A DNA stretch of 64,000 nt from DASSUW01 sp963740605. Its GTDB lineage: Bacteria > Actinomycetota > Thermoleophilia > Solirubrobacterales > Solirubrobacteraceae. The notes beneath the pieces were generated by a model. That model did not search any database and was not told the origin of the DNA. It worked only from the letters and a program-made list of their open reading frames with translations. The stretch is from assembly GCA_963740605.1 (NCBI GenBank), contig CAVUFC010000022.1, positions 1 to 64,000 of the forward strand. Direction: 5' to 3'. This document shows positions 47,019-55,326 of the stretch, in pieces (the stretch's first letter is position 1; each line of letters starts with the position of its first letter). Both the position numbers and the translations under genes were made by a program.

Positions 47019-47393
47019 CTAGTCCAACCAGCGGTCGGCCCAGCCCTTGAGCTCGGCCAGCGACGGCTCGAGGTCGCGCCCGCGGTCGGTCAGCGCGTAC
47101 TCGACGCGCACCGGGCTCGTCGCGGCGACGTGCCGGTCGACGATCCCGCAGCGCTCGAGCTCCTTCATCCGCTCCGACAGCAGCCGGTCCGACAGGTCCG
47201 GCACCGCGTGAGCGATCTCCGAGAACCGCAGCGGCCCGGGCGCCTGGATCAGCACGTACAGAATCGCCCCGGTCCAGCGCTTTCCCACCAGCTCCACCGC
47301 CTGGTGGAAATGGGGGCAGCAATGCGGTCGGGCCTCCGGACGGTCGAGCGTCGCGACCGCAGCCTTGCGTTGGCTCCCCGGAGGGCCGGCCAT
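47019..47393 (-). CDS. HxlR-family transcriptional regulator
   Basis: A 124-residue winged-helix protein with AVELVGKRWTGAILYVL, LRFSEIAHAVPDLSDRLLSERMKELE and YALTDRGRDL. A Cys-Cys-Pro-His-Phe-His cluster (about 25-30) comes just before the HTH; N-terminal Cys residues in HxlR proteins can sense electrophiles or redox state. It follows the CMD gene by three bases and so is in the same operon, possibly self-regulating. Confidence 0.9.
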   Translation of the reverse strand: MAGPPGSQRKAAVATLDRPEARPHCCPHFHQAVELVGKRWTGAILYVLIQAPGPLRFSEIAHAVPDLSDRLLSERMKELERCGIVDRHVAATSPVRVEYALTDRGRDLEPSLAELKGWADRWLD

Positions 47394-47396
47394 GAC

Positions 47397-47963
47397 CTAT
47401 GCGGCGCGGAGCACCCGCGTCTCCTCGACGGAGCCGTCCACGGGAATCTCGCCGGCGACATTGACCATCGCCGTGAAGGATTCCAGGCCGAGCACCGCAA
47501 TGGCTTCAAGTAGCTGCTCGTCGCTCCAGCCGGCCTCACGTGCCTCCTCGTGCAGGTGGTGAGGAACGGCGCCGCGCTGCGTCAGTAGCGCCTGCAGATA
47601 GCGCAGCAGCGCGGCCTCGGAGGGGTCGGTCGAGTCCCACTCGCGGGCGCGTCCGACTTCGTCGATCCCGACGCCGGCCTGGCGCGCCGTGCGCGAGTGG
47701 ACCGTGACGCCGGGCACCGAGTGATAGTGCTCGGCGACAGCGAGCGCGATCCGCTCCAGCGTCGGACGCCTGAGTCTGCCGTGCGTGAGCTCGCCGCGGA
47801 AGCGCGTGTAGCCGCGCAGAGCCGCCGGCGATCCGGCGAGCACGCCGAGGAAGTTCGGCAACTGGCCGGCGGACGAGCTGGCGCCCTTGAGGACGGGGAG
47901 CGACCCCTCGGGTGCGGTCAGTTCGTCGTGAATTTGAAAGCGGCTGATCTGGGTCTTGGGCAT
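47397..47963 (-). CDS. Carboxymuconolactone decarboxylase-family protein without cysteines
   Basis: A 188-residue AhpD/CMD-fold protein: LPNFLGVLAGSPAALRGYTRFRGEL, LERIALAVAEHYHS, VHSRTARQAGVG and WSDEQLLEAIAVLGLESFTAMVNVAG. AhpD-type members use a CxxC pair in the helix that here reads HYHSVPGVTVHS; the protein has no Cys at all, so thiol peroxidase activity is excluded. The ATG at 47963 gives the usual length. It is the first gene of a two-gene operon with the HxlR regulator. Confidence 0.88.
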   Translation of the reverse strand: MPKTQISRFQIHDELTAPEGSLPVLKGASSSAGQLPNFLGVLAGSPAALRGYTRFRGELTHGRLRRPTLERIALAVAEHYHSVPGVTVHSRTARQAGVGIDEVGRAREWDSTDPSEAALLRYLQALLTQRGAVPHHLHEEAREAGWSDEQLLEAIAVLGLESFTAMVNVAGEIPVDGSVEETRVLRAA

Positions 47964-48041
47964 CGCGACCTGCCAGTGGGGATCCGGGGAGGCGGAGGGC
48001 CAACCCGGCTCCGGAGTGACCCTCCTTACGCTATGTAAGTC

Positions 48042-48063
48042 TAGGCCCCCAAACAAGGGCCTA
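48042..48063. repeat. Hairpin upstream of the CMD gene
   Basis: TAGGCCC and GGGCCTA form a 7-bp inverted repeat with an 8-base spacer, in the 253-base gap between the CMD start and the tail-anchored protein's stop. It could terminate the upstream transcript or bind a regulator. Nothing else is recognised in this gap. Confidence 0.4.
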
Positions 48064-48216
48064 CAACCGCGTATACGCAGCAGAAGGCGATCCGGGTCTC
48101 TTTTCCGGTTCGGATCACGCGAAGAGGCCGGACCGCGGTCCGCAGCCGGACGGACCACGAGGTTCGCGGCGATTGATTCCGGACCCTTGCGAGCGCGCAG
48201 GTCCCGGGGTAATCGC

Positions 48217-48867
48217 TTAGGCGTTCGCGGTGACGATGGCGATCAGGATCAGCAGCAGACCGAGCGCGAACGCCCACGCCGCGATCCGCTCCGGCCGCGG
48301 CCCGAGCCGCTCGTGCACGGTGCGCGGCGGGCGCTGGCGTGCACGCGCCGGCGGCCCGTAGAACTCCGCCGGGCGCCCGCCGATCTTCACGGTGCGCCGC
48401 CCCTCCTGGGTGCCGCGGACGATCTCGTCGGTGGGCGCGTCGAGCGGGGCGTCGTACGCATCGTCGAATCGCGCTTCGTCGACCGGCTCCTCGGCGAGGG
48501 GCTCCGGCTCGCGCTCGGCAAACGGCTCGTCGCCTGCCCACAGCTCGTCGTTGACGTCGCGAGCGCGGAGCGCCTCGTCGCGGCTGGCGAACTCCTCCTC
48601 GGCAGGCTCGAGAGACTCGAGCGGGAGTTCGTCATTACCGGTCTCGATCACGATCGTGCGGCGACCGTCGGCTGCGTCGCCACGCGGAATGTCCTCACGC
48701 GGGAGCTCACGGTGCGGGCGACGATCGAAGCGACGCCCCGGCATGCCGTCGAACAGCTCCTCCCCAACGCCCCAGTCGGCCACTTGTCGACGCCGCCGGC
48801 CGGATGGCCGCGGCTCTTCGTTGTCGTGGTCGTAGACGGCCCGCGCCCGGGCCTCGCGTTCAGGCAT
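48217..48867 (-). CDS. Acidic tail-anchored membrane protein under a riboswitch
   Basis: A 216-residue protein. The N-terminal 60 residues are Arg-rich (EEPRPSGRRRRQVADWG), the middle is strongly acidic and repetitive (EPAEEEFASRDEAL, EPFAEREPEPLAEEPVDEARFDD), and residues about 155-175 have RRTVKIGGRPAEFYGPP. A single C-terminal helix (about 194-216) ends the protein, leaving the rest in the cytoplasm. No family is recognised. AGAGGA precedes the ATG directly after the riboswitch-like leader, so expression probably responds to c-di-AMP. Confidence 0.8.
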   Translation of the reverse strand: MPEREARARAVYDHDNEEPRPSGRRRRQVADWGVGEELFDGMPGRRFDRRPHRELPREDIPRGDAADGRRTIVIETGNDELPLESLEPAEEEFASRDEALRARDVNDELWAGDEPFAEREPEPLAEEPVDEARFDDAYDAPLDAPTDEIVRGTQEGRRTVKIGGRPAEFYGPPARARQRPPRTVHERLGPRPERIAAWAFALGLLLILIAIVTANA

Positions 48868-48878
48868 ATCGTCCTCTT

Positions 48879-49033
48879 CGTGGCTTACGGGGTTAGCTGT
48901 CGGGCTCGCGCCGAAGAGCGGCGCTACGCCTTCCGGATCCCGGAGACGACTCGCCCCACCTGAGTGGGTCCCCCGCTTCCCGTCTGGATTCGGGAACTCA
49001 GCGGATACGGTTCCGACTGTAACACCCGCTCAG
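48879..49033 (-). promoter_or_regulatory. Probable c-di-AMP riboswitch (ydaO/yuaA class)
   Basis: On the minus strand the leader contains the class hallmarks in order: GACGGGAAGCGGGGGACCCAC, GGTGGGGCGAGTC, then near the 3' end GCGAGCCCGACAGCTAACC, as I remember them from actinobacterial rpf-gene leaders. The aptamer ends about 12 bases before the ATG and next to the ribosome site, so control of translation is more likely than termination. Boundaries are approximate; a covariance-model search would settle the class. Confidence 0.7.
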
Positions 49034-49126
49034 GTGACGGCAGCGAGGAGGCTTGCAGGACCCTCGGACGGACCCTGCAATCTGCGAGGAACGGATGCGC
49101 GCGTTGTGCGCGCGAGCTCCGGAGCC

Positions 49127-49627
49127 CTACTTGCCGGTCTGGCCGACGGCCTTCGCCACGTAGTTGGCGACGTCCTCGGCGTCCTGGCCGGTGTAGAGAC
49201 CGGCTGCCATCTGGCCGTTGCCGTTGGCGCGGCCCTTCGCGATCGCGTCGAGCACGAGCGCCTTCGGCGGCCGCAGCTGATCGAGATTCGGGCCGATCTC
49301 GGCGATCGCGTTCGAGGCTTTGAGCGTGTGGCAGTTCACGCAGCGCATGCCGAACAGCTCGCGCCCGTGCAACTCCGAGGCCGTGAGGTTGGTCACATTC
49401 GCCTCGGGGATGTTGTCGTCGTTGGACACCGCCGCGATCACGGCCGCTGGCACGCCGACGCCCAGCAGGATCAGGGCGAGCGCGAACAGCACCGCCGCCG
49501 CGCGCCGCGCGCCGCGGCGCGTGGACATCAACCGCTCGCCGGCACCGCCTGCGCCGCCGCTCAGCGCAACGAACAGGAGCCCGAGCCCGAGCAACACCCA
49601 CGTGAGCACGAAGATCAGAGTCGTCAT
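49127..49627 (-). CDS. Membrane-anchored cytochrome c
   Basis: A 166-residue protein with two membrane helices (about 3-25 and 45-68) followed by a c-type cytochrome domain. The heme site is GMRCVNCHTLKASN (Cys-x-x-Cys-His), and the distal Met is probably in GNGQMAAGL. The fold is class I, small. The ATG at 49627 places the helices properly. No oxidase genes are adjacent, so its redox partners are unknown. It lies 46 bases after dnaE2 on the same strand. Confidence 0.88.
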   Translation of the reverse strand: MTTLIFVLTWVLLGLGLLFVALSGGAGGAGERLMSTRRGARRAAAVLFALALILLGVGVPAAVIAAVSNDDNIPEANVTNLTASELHGRELFGMRCVNCHTLKASNAIAEIGPNLDQLRPPKALVLDAIAKGRANGNGQMAAGLYTGQDAEDVANYVAKAVGQTGK

Positions 49628-49673
49628 GCGAGGCGGGAATCTACCCGGTCGGGCGGCTTGGAACGCCGCTGGT

Positions 49674-52600
49674 TCATCGCCGCCGCCCTGATGCGAAGCT
49701 CTGAACGGCAGGCGCGACCCCGCGGAAGTCGCTCGCTGCGGCCGCTGCGGCGCCGGCCGCGGCCGCGCGCCGCTCCGCCAGCGCGACGACATCCGCGGCG
49801 TCGTCCTCGGGCGCCACCAGCGGCTCCAGGTCGCGCACATAGACGTTGATCGCTCCCCCGGCCTGCGGCAGCCGCTCCAGCCGGCCATGGGCCATGATCA
49901 GCGGCTCCATCCGCACGATCAGCCGACGCCGCTCGTACACCGGCGGCGGGACGATCAGGTTGATGGTGCCGAACTCGTCCTCGAGCAGGATGAACACGAT
50001 CCCCTTGGCGGTGCCCGGCCGCTGGCGCGCGACGACCAGGCCGCCGATGTGCACCGGGGTCCCGTGCGTGAGCCGCCCGAGGTCCGCGCATGACACGGTC
50101 CCGTCCGGCAGTGCGGGCCGCAGCAGCTTCAGCGGGTGCGGGCCGAGCGTGACGCCGGTGGTCGCGTAGTCGGCCACCATGCCCTCCCAGCGGTCGAGCG
50201 TGCGCAGCTCCGGCGCGGCGGGCACCTCGAGCGGCAGCGCCAGCTGGGTGCCCTCGCGCACGCGCTCGCCGGGCGCGGCGACGCCGAGCTGCCACAGCGC
50301 CGTCCGGCGCGAGCCGCCGAGCTCGTCACACGCGCCCGCCCACGCGAGCTTCTCCAGCGCCGGCCGGCCCGCCCCGGCGCGTGAGGCGAGATCGGCCAGC
50401 GAACGGAACGGCCCGTGCTCGTGCCGGGCGACGACCAGCGCCTCGACCTCCTCGCGCCGCACGCCGAGCACGTAGCCGAGACCGATCCGGACGCAGCCGA
50501 TGGGTGGGGGCGCCGCGACCTCCGGTGAGGGCGCGGCGGCGGGCGGAGAGAACGCGACGGGAGCGACCCACGCGACGGTGCACTCGGCTTCGCTGGCGTT
50601 GACGTCGGGTGGGGCCATCTCGATGCCGCGGCGCTGGGCCTCGTGCGCGAGCGTGTCAGGCGCGTAGAAGCCCATTGGCTGCTCGTTGAGCAGCGCGCAC
50701 AGGAACTCCGGGCCGTAGTGCACGCGCAGCCAGGTCGACTGGTAGGCGAGCAGGCCGAAGGCGGCCCCGTGGGCCTTCGGGAAGCCGAAGCCCGAGAAGC
50801 CGACGATCATCGTGTAGACGCGCTCGGCGGTCTCGGCGTCGACGCCGTGGGTGGCGGCCGCGCCGTCGAGGAAGCGCTGGTGGTAGGCGTCGATCGCCGC
50901 CGCCGAGCGCTTGCGGCTCATCGCCCTTCGCAGGCCCTCGGCCTCGCCGGGCGAGAAGCCGGCGAACGCCATCGCGACCTCGATCACCTGGTCCTGGAAG
51001 ATGATCGTGCCGAGCGTGTCACGCAGCACCGGCTCCAGCGACGGATGGTCGTACGGCACGACGAAGTCGGGATCCACGCGCATCCGCTGGCGGCGCTCGA
51101 TGTACGGGTTCACCGCCCCGCCGAGGATCGGCCCCGGGCGCACGATCGCGACCTGGATCGTGAGGTCGTCCAGGTTCTCGGGCCGCGTGCGATAGAGGGA
51201 TTGCATCTGCGCGCGCGACTCGATCTGGAAGACCCCCATCGTGTCGGCCTCCTGGATCGCCGCGTAGGTCCCCTGGTCGTCGAACGGGATCCGCGACAGG
51301 TCGATCCGCCCGTTGCGCGTGCGCTCGATGTAGTCCACGCAGCGCTCGACCGCCGACAGCATCCCGAGGCCGAGCAGGTCGATCTTCAGGAAGCCCGCGT
51401 CGGCGCACGAGTCCTTGTCCCACTGGCACAGCTGGCGGCCCTCCATCGCCGCGGGGACGACCGGGCAGCAGTCGATCAGCGGGCGCGTCGAGACGATCAT
51501 GCCGCCCGAGTGCTGGGAGAGGTGCCGTGGCAGCCCGTACGCCTCGTCGCACAGTCGCGCCAGCCAGCTCCAGCGGCCGGGCAGGGAGCTGTAGCGCGTC
51601 TCGTCGGCGATCCGCTGCGCGACGTCCGCCGGGTCGCGCCCGTTGACCATCGCCAGCCATTCCTCGGTCGACATCGCGAACGGCGCGCGGTTGTCGGGAT
51701 CGTTGAGCGCCGGCTGCGGGCCGCCGGCCTCCAGCCCCAGCGCAGCCTCGACGTCGGCCGTCACGCCGCGCACCGCCCACGGCTCGGCCCCACGCGCGAC
51801 CCGCTCGAGCTCACCCGGCGCGAGGCCGAGCACCTTGCCGAGCTCGCGGATCGCGCCGCGCGACCGGAACGTCGGGAACGCGGCCACCAGCGCCGAGCGC
51901 TCGCGCCCGTAGCGCTCGTGCACGCGCGGGATCAGGACCTCGCGGATGTCGCGCGGGAAGTCGAGATCGATGTCCGGCAGCGCGGTCAGCTCCTCGTTGA
52001 GGAAGCGGCCGAGGAACAGCTCGTTGGTCACCGGGTCGATGTGCGAGAGGCCGGTGAGGTAACAGACGATCGAGGACACCGACGACCCGCGCCCGCGACC
52101 GGGTGGCAGCAGCGCGCGCACCGATGACGGGCCGCGCACCTGCACCGCCACCTCGCGCGCGAGCTCGAGCAGGTCGCGGTGGAGCAGGAAGAAGCCGGCC
52201 AGGCCGAGCTGGTCGATCACCCGCAGCTCCTGCTCGAGCCGGGCGTGCGCCGCCGCCACGTACGGACTCCCCGCCGGGTAGCGCTCCCCCAGCCGCGCCC
52301 AGCACAGCTCGGCGAGCTTGCCGAGCGCCTCCTCATCCTCCGAGCCCGGGTAGCGGTACCCGAGGTCCGACCGCAGGTCGAACTTCAAGCGCGCGGCGAG
52401 CCGCTCGGTCTCGGCCACCGCCTCGGGGTGCTCGGGGAAGCGCGCGGCCATCGCCTCGGGTGGGGCGAGCACGTGCGAGAAGTTGCCGCGGCGCAGCGGC
52501 TCCGAGGCGTCGAGCGTCGTGTGATTGCGCAGGGCGACGAACGCGTCCTGCAACGGGCCGCGCTCGCGCGCGTGCGCGTGGACGTTGCCGGTCGCCACCG

Positions 52601-53219
52601 TCGCCACCTTCAGGCGCGCCGCAAGATCGGCCAGCGCGCGATTGCGCGCGCGGTCGTCCCGCTGGAAGGGGCGCTGCAGCTCGACCCGTAATCGGTCCGG
52701 CCCGAAGACGGCGAGGAGCTCCCGCAGCCCTGGCTCGTCGTGCACCCCCCTGGTCGCGCACCCGCTCAGGCAGATGAGGCCGGCGGCGTACTCGGCGACC
52801 GAGGCGAGCGGGAGCTGTGGCGACACGTCCACCCGCCGCATGCGGGTGCCGACCAGCGACTGGTGGCGGCCGCGACCCTCCTGCCGGGCTGCCCGGTCCT
52901 CCGCGCTCTCGTCAACCGTTCCACGCGTGTGCGCGTGCGCCCGCGTAAGCAATTGGCAGAGGTTGCGCCACCCCTGCTCGGACTCCACCAGCAGCGTGAT
53001 GTGCCGCCCGTCGGCGAGATCCACTTCGGTGCCGTGGATCGCCCGCACCCCGAGCGCCGAAGCCGCCTGCGCGAACTCCATCGAGCCCGAGACGCCGTTG
53101 TGATCGGTGAGCGCCATCGCCGAGTGGCCGTAGTCGGCCGCGGCGGCCGCCAGCTCATCTGGCAGCGACGCCCCGTCCAGATACGAGAAGGCCGAGTGGG
53201 CGTGGAGCTCGACGTACAT
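49674..53219 (-). CDS. dnaE2: Error-prone DNA polymerase III alpha subunit (ImuC/DnaE2)
   Basis: An 1181-residue C-family polymerase for SOS translesion synthesis. The PHP domain starts YVELHAHSAFSYLDGAS; the polymerase palm has GRGRGSSVSSIVCYL and LPDIDLDFPRD with the metal-binding Asp residues; HSGGMIVSTRPL and KIDLLGLGMLSAVE follow, and a C-terminal OB domain has HIGGLVVARQRPGTAKG. The ATG at 53219 is one base from a perfect LexA box, leaving no ribosome site, so the mRNA may be leaderless. GTG 53228 lies inside the box and is less likely. The accessory ImuB is encoded 2.1 kb away. Confidence 0.95.
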   Translation of the reverse strand: MYVELHAHSAFSYLDGASLPDELAAAAADYGHSAMALTDHNGVSGSMEFAQAASALGVRAIHGTEVDLADGRHITLLVESEQGWRNLCQLLTRAHAHTRGTVDESAEDRAARQEGRGRHQSLVGTRMRRVDVSPQLPLASVAEYAAGLICLSGCATRGVHDEPGLRELLAVFGPDRLRVELQRPFQRDDRARNRALADLAARLKVATVATGNVHAHARERGPLQDAFVALRNHTTLDASEPLRRGNFSHVLAPPEAMAARFPEHPEAVAETERLAARLKFDLRSDLGYRYPGSEDEEALGKLAELCWARLGERYPAGSPYVAAAHARLEQELRVIDQLGLAGFFLLHRDLLELAREVAVQVRGPSSVRALLPPGRGRGSSVSSIVCYLTGLSHIDPVTNELFLGRFLNEELTALPDIDLDFPRDIREVLIPRVHERYGRERSALVAAFPTFRSRGAIRELGKVLGLAPGELERVARGAEPWAVRGVTADVEAALGLEAGGPQPALNDPDNRAPFAMSTEEWLAMVNGRDPADVAQRIADETRYSSLPGRWSWLARLCDEAYGLPRHLSQHSGGMIVSTRPLIDCCPVVPAAMEGRQLCQWDKDSCADAGFLKIDLLGLGMLSAVERCVDYIERTRNGRIDLSRIPFDDQGTYAAIQEADTMGVFQIESRAQMQSLYRTRPENLDDLTIQVAIVRPGPILGGAVNPYIERRQRMRVDPDFVVPYDHPSLEPVLRDTLGTIIFQDQVIEVAMAFAGFSPGEAEGLRRAMSRKRSAAAIDAYHQRFLDGAAATHGVDAETAERVYTMIVGFSGFGFPKAHGAAFGLLAYQSTWLRVHYGPEFLCALLNEQPMGFYAPDTLAHEAQRRGIEMAPPDVNASEAECTVAWVAPVAFSPPAAAPSPEVAAPPPIGCVRIGLGYVLGVRREEVEALVVARHEHGPFRSLADLASRAGAGRPALEKLAWAGACDELGGSRRTALWQLGVAAPGERVREGTQLALPLEVPAAPELRTLDRWEGMVADYATTGVTLGPHPLKLLRPALPDGTVSCADLGRLTHGTPVHIGGLVVARQRPGTAKGIVFILLEDEFGTINLIVPPPVYERRRLIVRMEPLIMAHGRLERLPQAGGAINVYVRDLEPLVAPEDDAADVVALAERRAAAAGAAAAAASDFRGVAPAVQSFASGRRR

Positions 53220-53220
53220 T

Positions 53221-53236
53221 GCGAACACATGTTCGC
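53221..53236. promoter_or_regulatory. LexA box of dnaE2
   Basis: GCGAACACATGTTCGC is a perfect 16-base palindrome of the actinobacterial CGAAC-N4-GTTCG type. It ends one base before the dnaE2 ATG and is identical to the site before imuB. Confidence 0.92.
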
Positions 53237-53320
53237 ATGATCGCCGGACGGAAACGCGCCGGTCCGGCGACCGCGGCGGGAGGTGGGTCCCTCACTACCC
53301 TCCCGCCGCGCAGGGCCGGT

Positions 53321-53644
53321 TCAGCTTGGTGGGCCGCGAGCGGTCGCGATTGCCGGGCGACCGGCCGCGGCGGTGCCGGTGAGTTCCGCCGCGGCCGGGT
53401 GGTGGTCGCCCGGGACGGCAATCTCCACTGGGGATGTCCTGGCTACGACGGGGAGGGTTGTCGCTTGCCGGACCGGGAGAACGCGGTCGGGAACCGTCCC
53501 GACCGCGGCCGTCTGCAGTGCGGGCCCAGGGGTCTTGACCCACACACGACTGACCGACGCGCGCGTCCGGGCTTGAGCGCCCGGTGCGAGCCCCGCCAAC
53601 ATGATGGCCGCAGCGGGGATCACCAGGGGTCGCACGGTGGTCAT
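53321..53644 (-). CDS. Small putative secreted protein
   Basis: A 107-residue frame with a convincing signal peptide (TTVRPLVIPAAAIMLAGL, cleavage after AQA) and a mature part without recognisable domains (ASVSRVWVKTPGPALQTAA, then VLPVRQATTLPVVA). It occupies the 480-base gap between dnaE2 and the next aminotransferase. Support is the signal peptide only; it may not be a gene. Confidence 0.45.
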   Translation of the reverse strand: MTTVRPLVIPAAAIMLAGLAPGAQARTRASVSRVWVKTPGPALQTAAVGTVPDRVLPVRQATTLPVVARTSPVEIAVPGDHHPAAAELTGTAAAGRPAIATARGPPS

Positions 53645-53711
53645 GCCCCAGAGTGTTAGGTGCGTTCCTGAGGAAAAGCTGGGAAAGCGTCCAGAGTTGT
53701 GTGAAGACGCC

Positions 53712-55070
53712 CTAGCCGGTGAGCGCCGACACGGCCTCCGTGAACGCCTCCGTGTGGCGGTCGACGTCCTCATCCGTCGTCTGCGGGCACATCAGCGCCA
53801 TGTTGTGGAAGGGCGTGATGAGGATCCCGCGGTTGGCGAGGAAGGCGTGCAGGAAGTCGTCGAGCTCGGTGTCCGCCGCGGCCGCCGACTCGGAGCCGGT
53901 ACGCGGCGGCGGATCGGCGTAGCGATATTCGGCGCGGGCACCCAGCTGGGAGACCGTCCACTTCAGCCCGGCCTGCTCGAGCGCTCCGTTGACGCCGTCG
54001 GCGAAGCGGGTCGCGCGATCGATCATCCCCTCGAACGCGTCGTCGGTGAGCACGAACTCGAGCGTCGCCCGCGCGGCGGCGAGCGACAGCGCGTTGCCCG
54101 CGAGCGTCCCGCCGACGCCGCCGACGTCCTCGATGTCGGCGTCCTTGTCGGCGTAGATCGCCTCGGACAGCGCGTCAGAGATGCCGTAGGCGCCGATCGG
54201 GATCCCGCCCGCGATCGACTTGCCGATCGTGACGATGTCGGGCTCGAGGCCCCAGGCGCGCGTCGCCCCGCCAGGCCCGGCCGAGAACGTGTGCGTCTCG
54301 TCGTCGATCAGCAGCGTCCCGGTCTCGCGCGTGATCCGCCGCACCTCCGCGAGATAGCCGTCGTCCGGGAGCACGATGCCGATATTCGTGAGCGCCGGCT
54401 CCATCAGCACGACCGCGACGTCCTCGTGGGCGAGCTCGCGCTCGAGCGCCTCGACGTCGTTGAACTCGACCACGCGCGTGGTCTCGGCGAGATCGACCGG
54501 TGCGCCGACGTTGCCCTCCCGCGCGACCACGCGACCGTTCTCGAGCACGGCGAACGACTCGTCGACGCTGCCGTGATAGCAGTAGGCGTAGACGAGGATC
54601 TTCGGGCGCTTGGTGACCTGGCGGGCGAGGCGGATCGCCCAGCGATTGGCGTCGGTCGCGGTGAGCGTGAACGACCACACCGGCGGCCCGAAGCGGCGCG
54701 CGAGGTCGGCGCCGACCCAGGCCGCGTCGAACGTCGGCATCATCGCCGTGATCCCGCCTTCGCCCTGCACACGCCGCACGATCGCCTCGACCGTCGGCTC
54801 CGGCGAGTGGCCGGCCATCGCACCGGTGTCGCCGAGCGCGAAGTCGACGTACTCGCGGTCGTCGATGTCGGTCACGCGCGCGCCGCGCGCGTTCTTGAGA
54901 TAGAGCGGGAACCCGCCCGCGGCCATGTTCATCCAGGTCATGGGGACGCCGCCGAGCAGGTGCGGGTGGGCGTCGGCATAGGCGGCGGCCGAGCGCGGGT
55001 GGGCGGCGGCGTAGGCGGCGCGCTCGTCGGTGAGAAGGCGCTGCAGGCGGGAGCGATCGATGGGGGTCAC
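53712..55070 (-). CDS. Class III PLP aminotransferase
   Basis: A 452-residue fold-type I PLP enzyme related to glutamate-1-semialdehyde aminotransferases. Motifs: GARVTDIDDREYVDFALGDTG, FTLTATDANRWAIRLAR, LLIDDETHTFSAGPGG and Lys284 in VTIGKSIAGGIPIGAYG. DDETHT in place of the usual DEV-like motif, and TATDAN in place of NSGTEA, suggest a distinct substrate. It is a distant paralogue of the enzyme at 30630-32018. No pathway partner lies nearby. Confidence 0.88.
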   Translation of the reverse strand: MTPIDRSRLQRLLTDERAAYAAAHPRSAAAYADAHPHLLGGVPMTWMNMAAGGFPLYLKNARGARVTDIDDREYVDFALGDTGAMAGHSPEPTVEAIVRRVQGEGGITAMMPTFDAAWVGADLARRFGPPVWSFTLTATDANRWAIRLARQVTKRPKILVYAYCYHGSVDESFAVLENGRVVAREGNVGAPVDLAETTRVVEFNDVEALERELAHEDVAVVLMEPALTNIGIVLPDDGYLAEVRRITRETGTLLIDDETHTFSAGPGGATRAWGLEPDIVTIGKSIAGGIPIGAYGISDALSEAIYADKDADIEDVGGVGGTLAGNALSLAAARATLEFVLTDDAFEGMIDRATRFADGVNGALEQAGLKWTVSQLGARAEYRYADPPPRTGSESAAAADTELDDFLHAFLANRGILITPFHNMALMCPQTTDEDVDRHTEAFTEAVSALTG

Positions 55071-55092
55071 GTGCGAGACCCTAAGCCCCGCT

Positions 55093-55326
55093 TCATCTCT
55101 GCGTGAACCAGCGACCGAGGACGAGGTCGCGAAATGCGACCAGGTTGCGCCCGTCGGCGGTCACCACCTCCCAGTAGCGGCGGCGCAGTGGCCGATCGGT
55201 CCACCAGCGGTCCTCGATCAGCCACGACTCGCGGATCGCTTCGACGGCGTGGCCGTCGATGTGTTGCGGGCGACCGTCGTCGGCGGTGTCGACGGTGACG
55301 GGCTTCGGCTCCGAGAGGCGCTTCAC
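55093..55326 (-). CDS. DUF6504 protein linked to ImuB
   Basis: A 77-residue protein with ESWLIEDRWWTDRPLRRRYWEVV and GRNLVAFRDLVLGRWF, the pattern of DUF6504 proteins encoded after imuB in actinobacteria. It overlaps the imuB stop by 4 bases, so it is made with ImuB under LexA control. A role in the mutasome is likely but unproven; the many Trp and Arg residues suggest protein or DNA contact. Confidence 0.85.
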   Translation of the reverse strand: MKRLSEPKPVTVDTADDGRPQHIDGHAVEAIRESWLIEDRWWTDRPLRRRYWEVVTADGRNLVAFRDLVLGRWFTQR

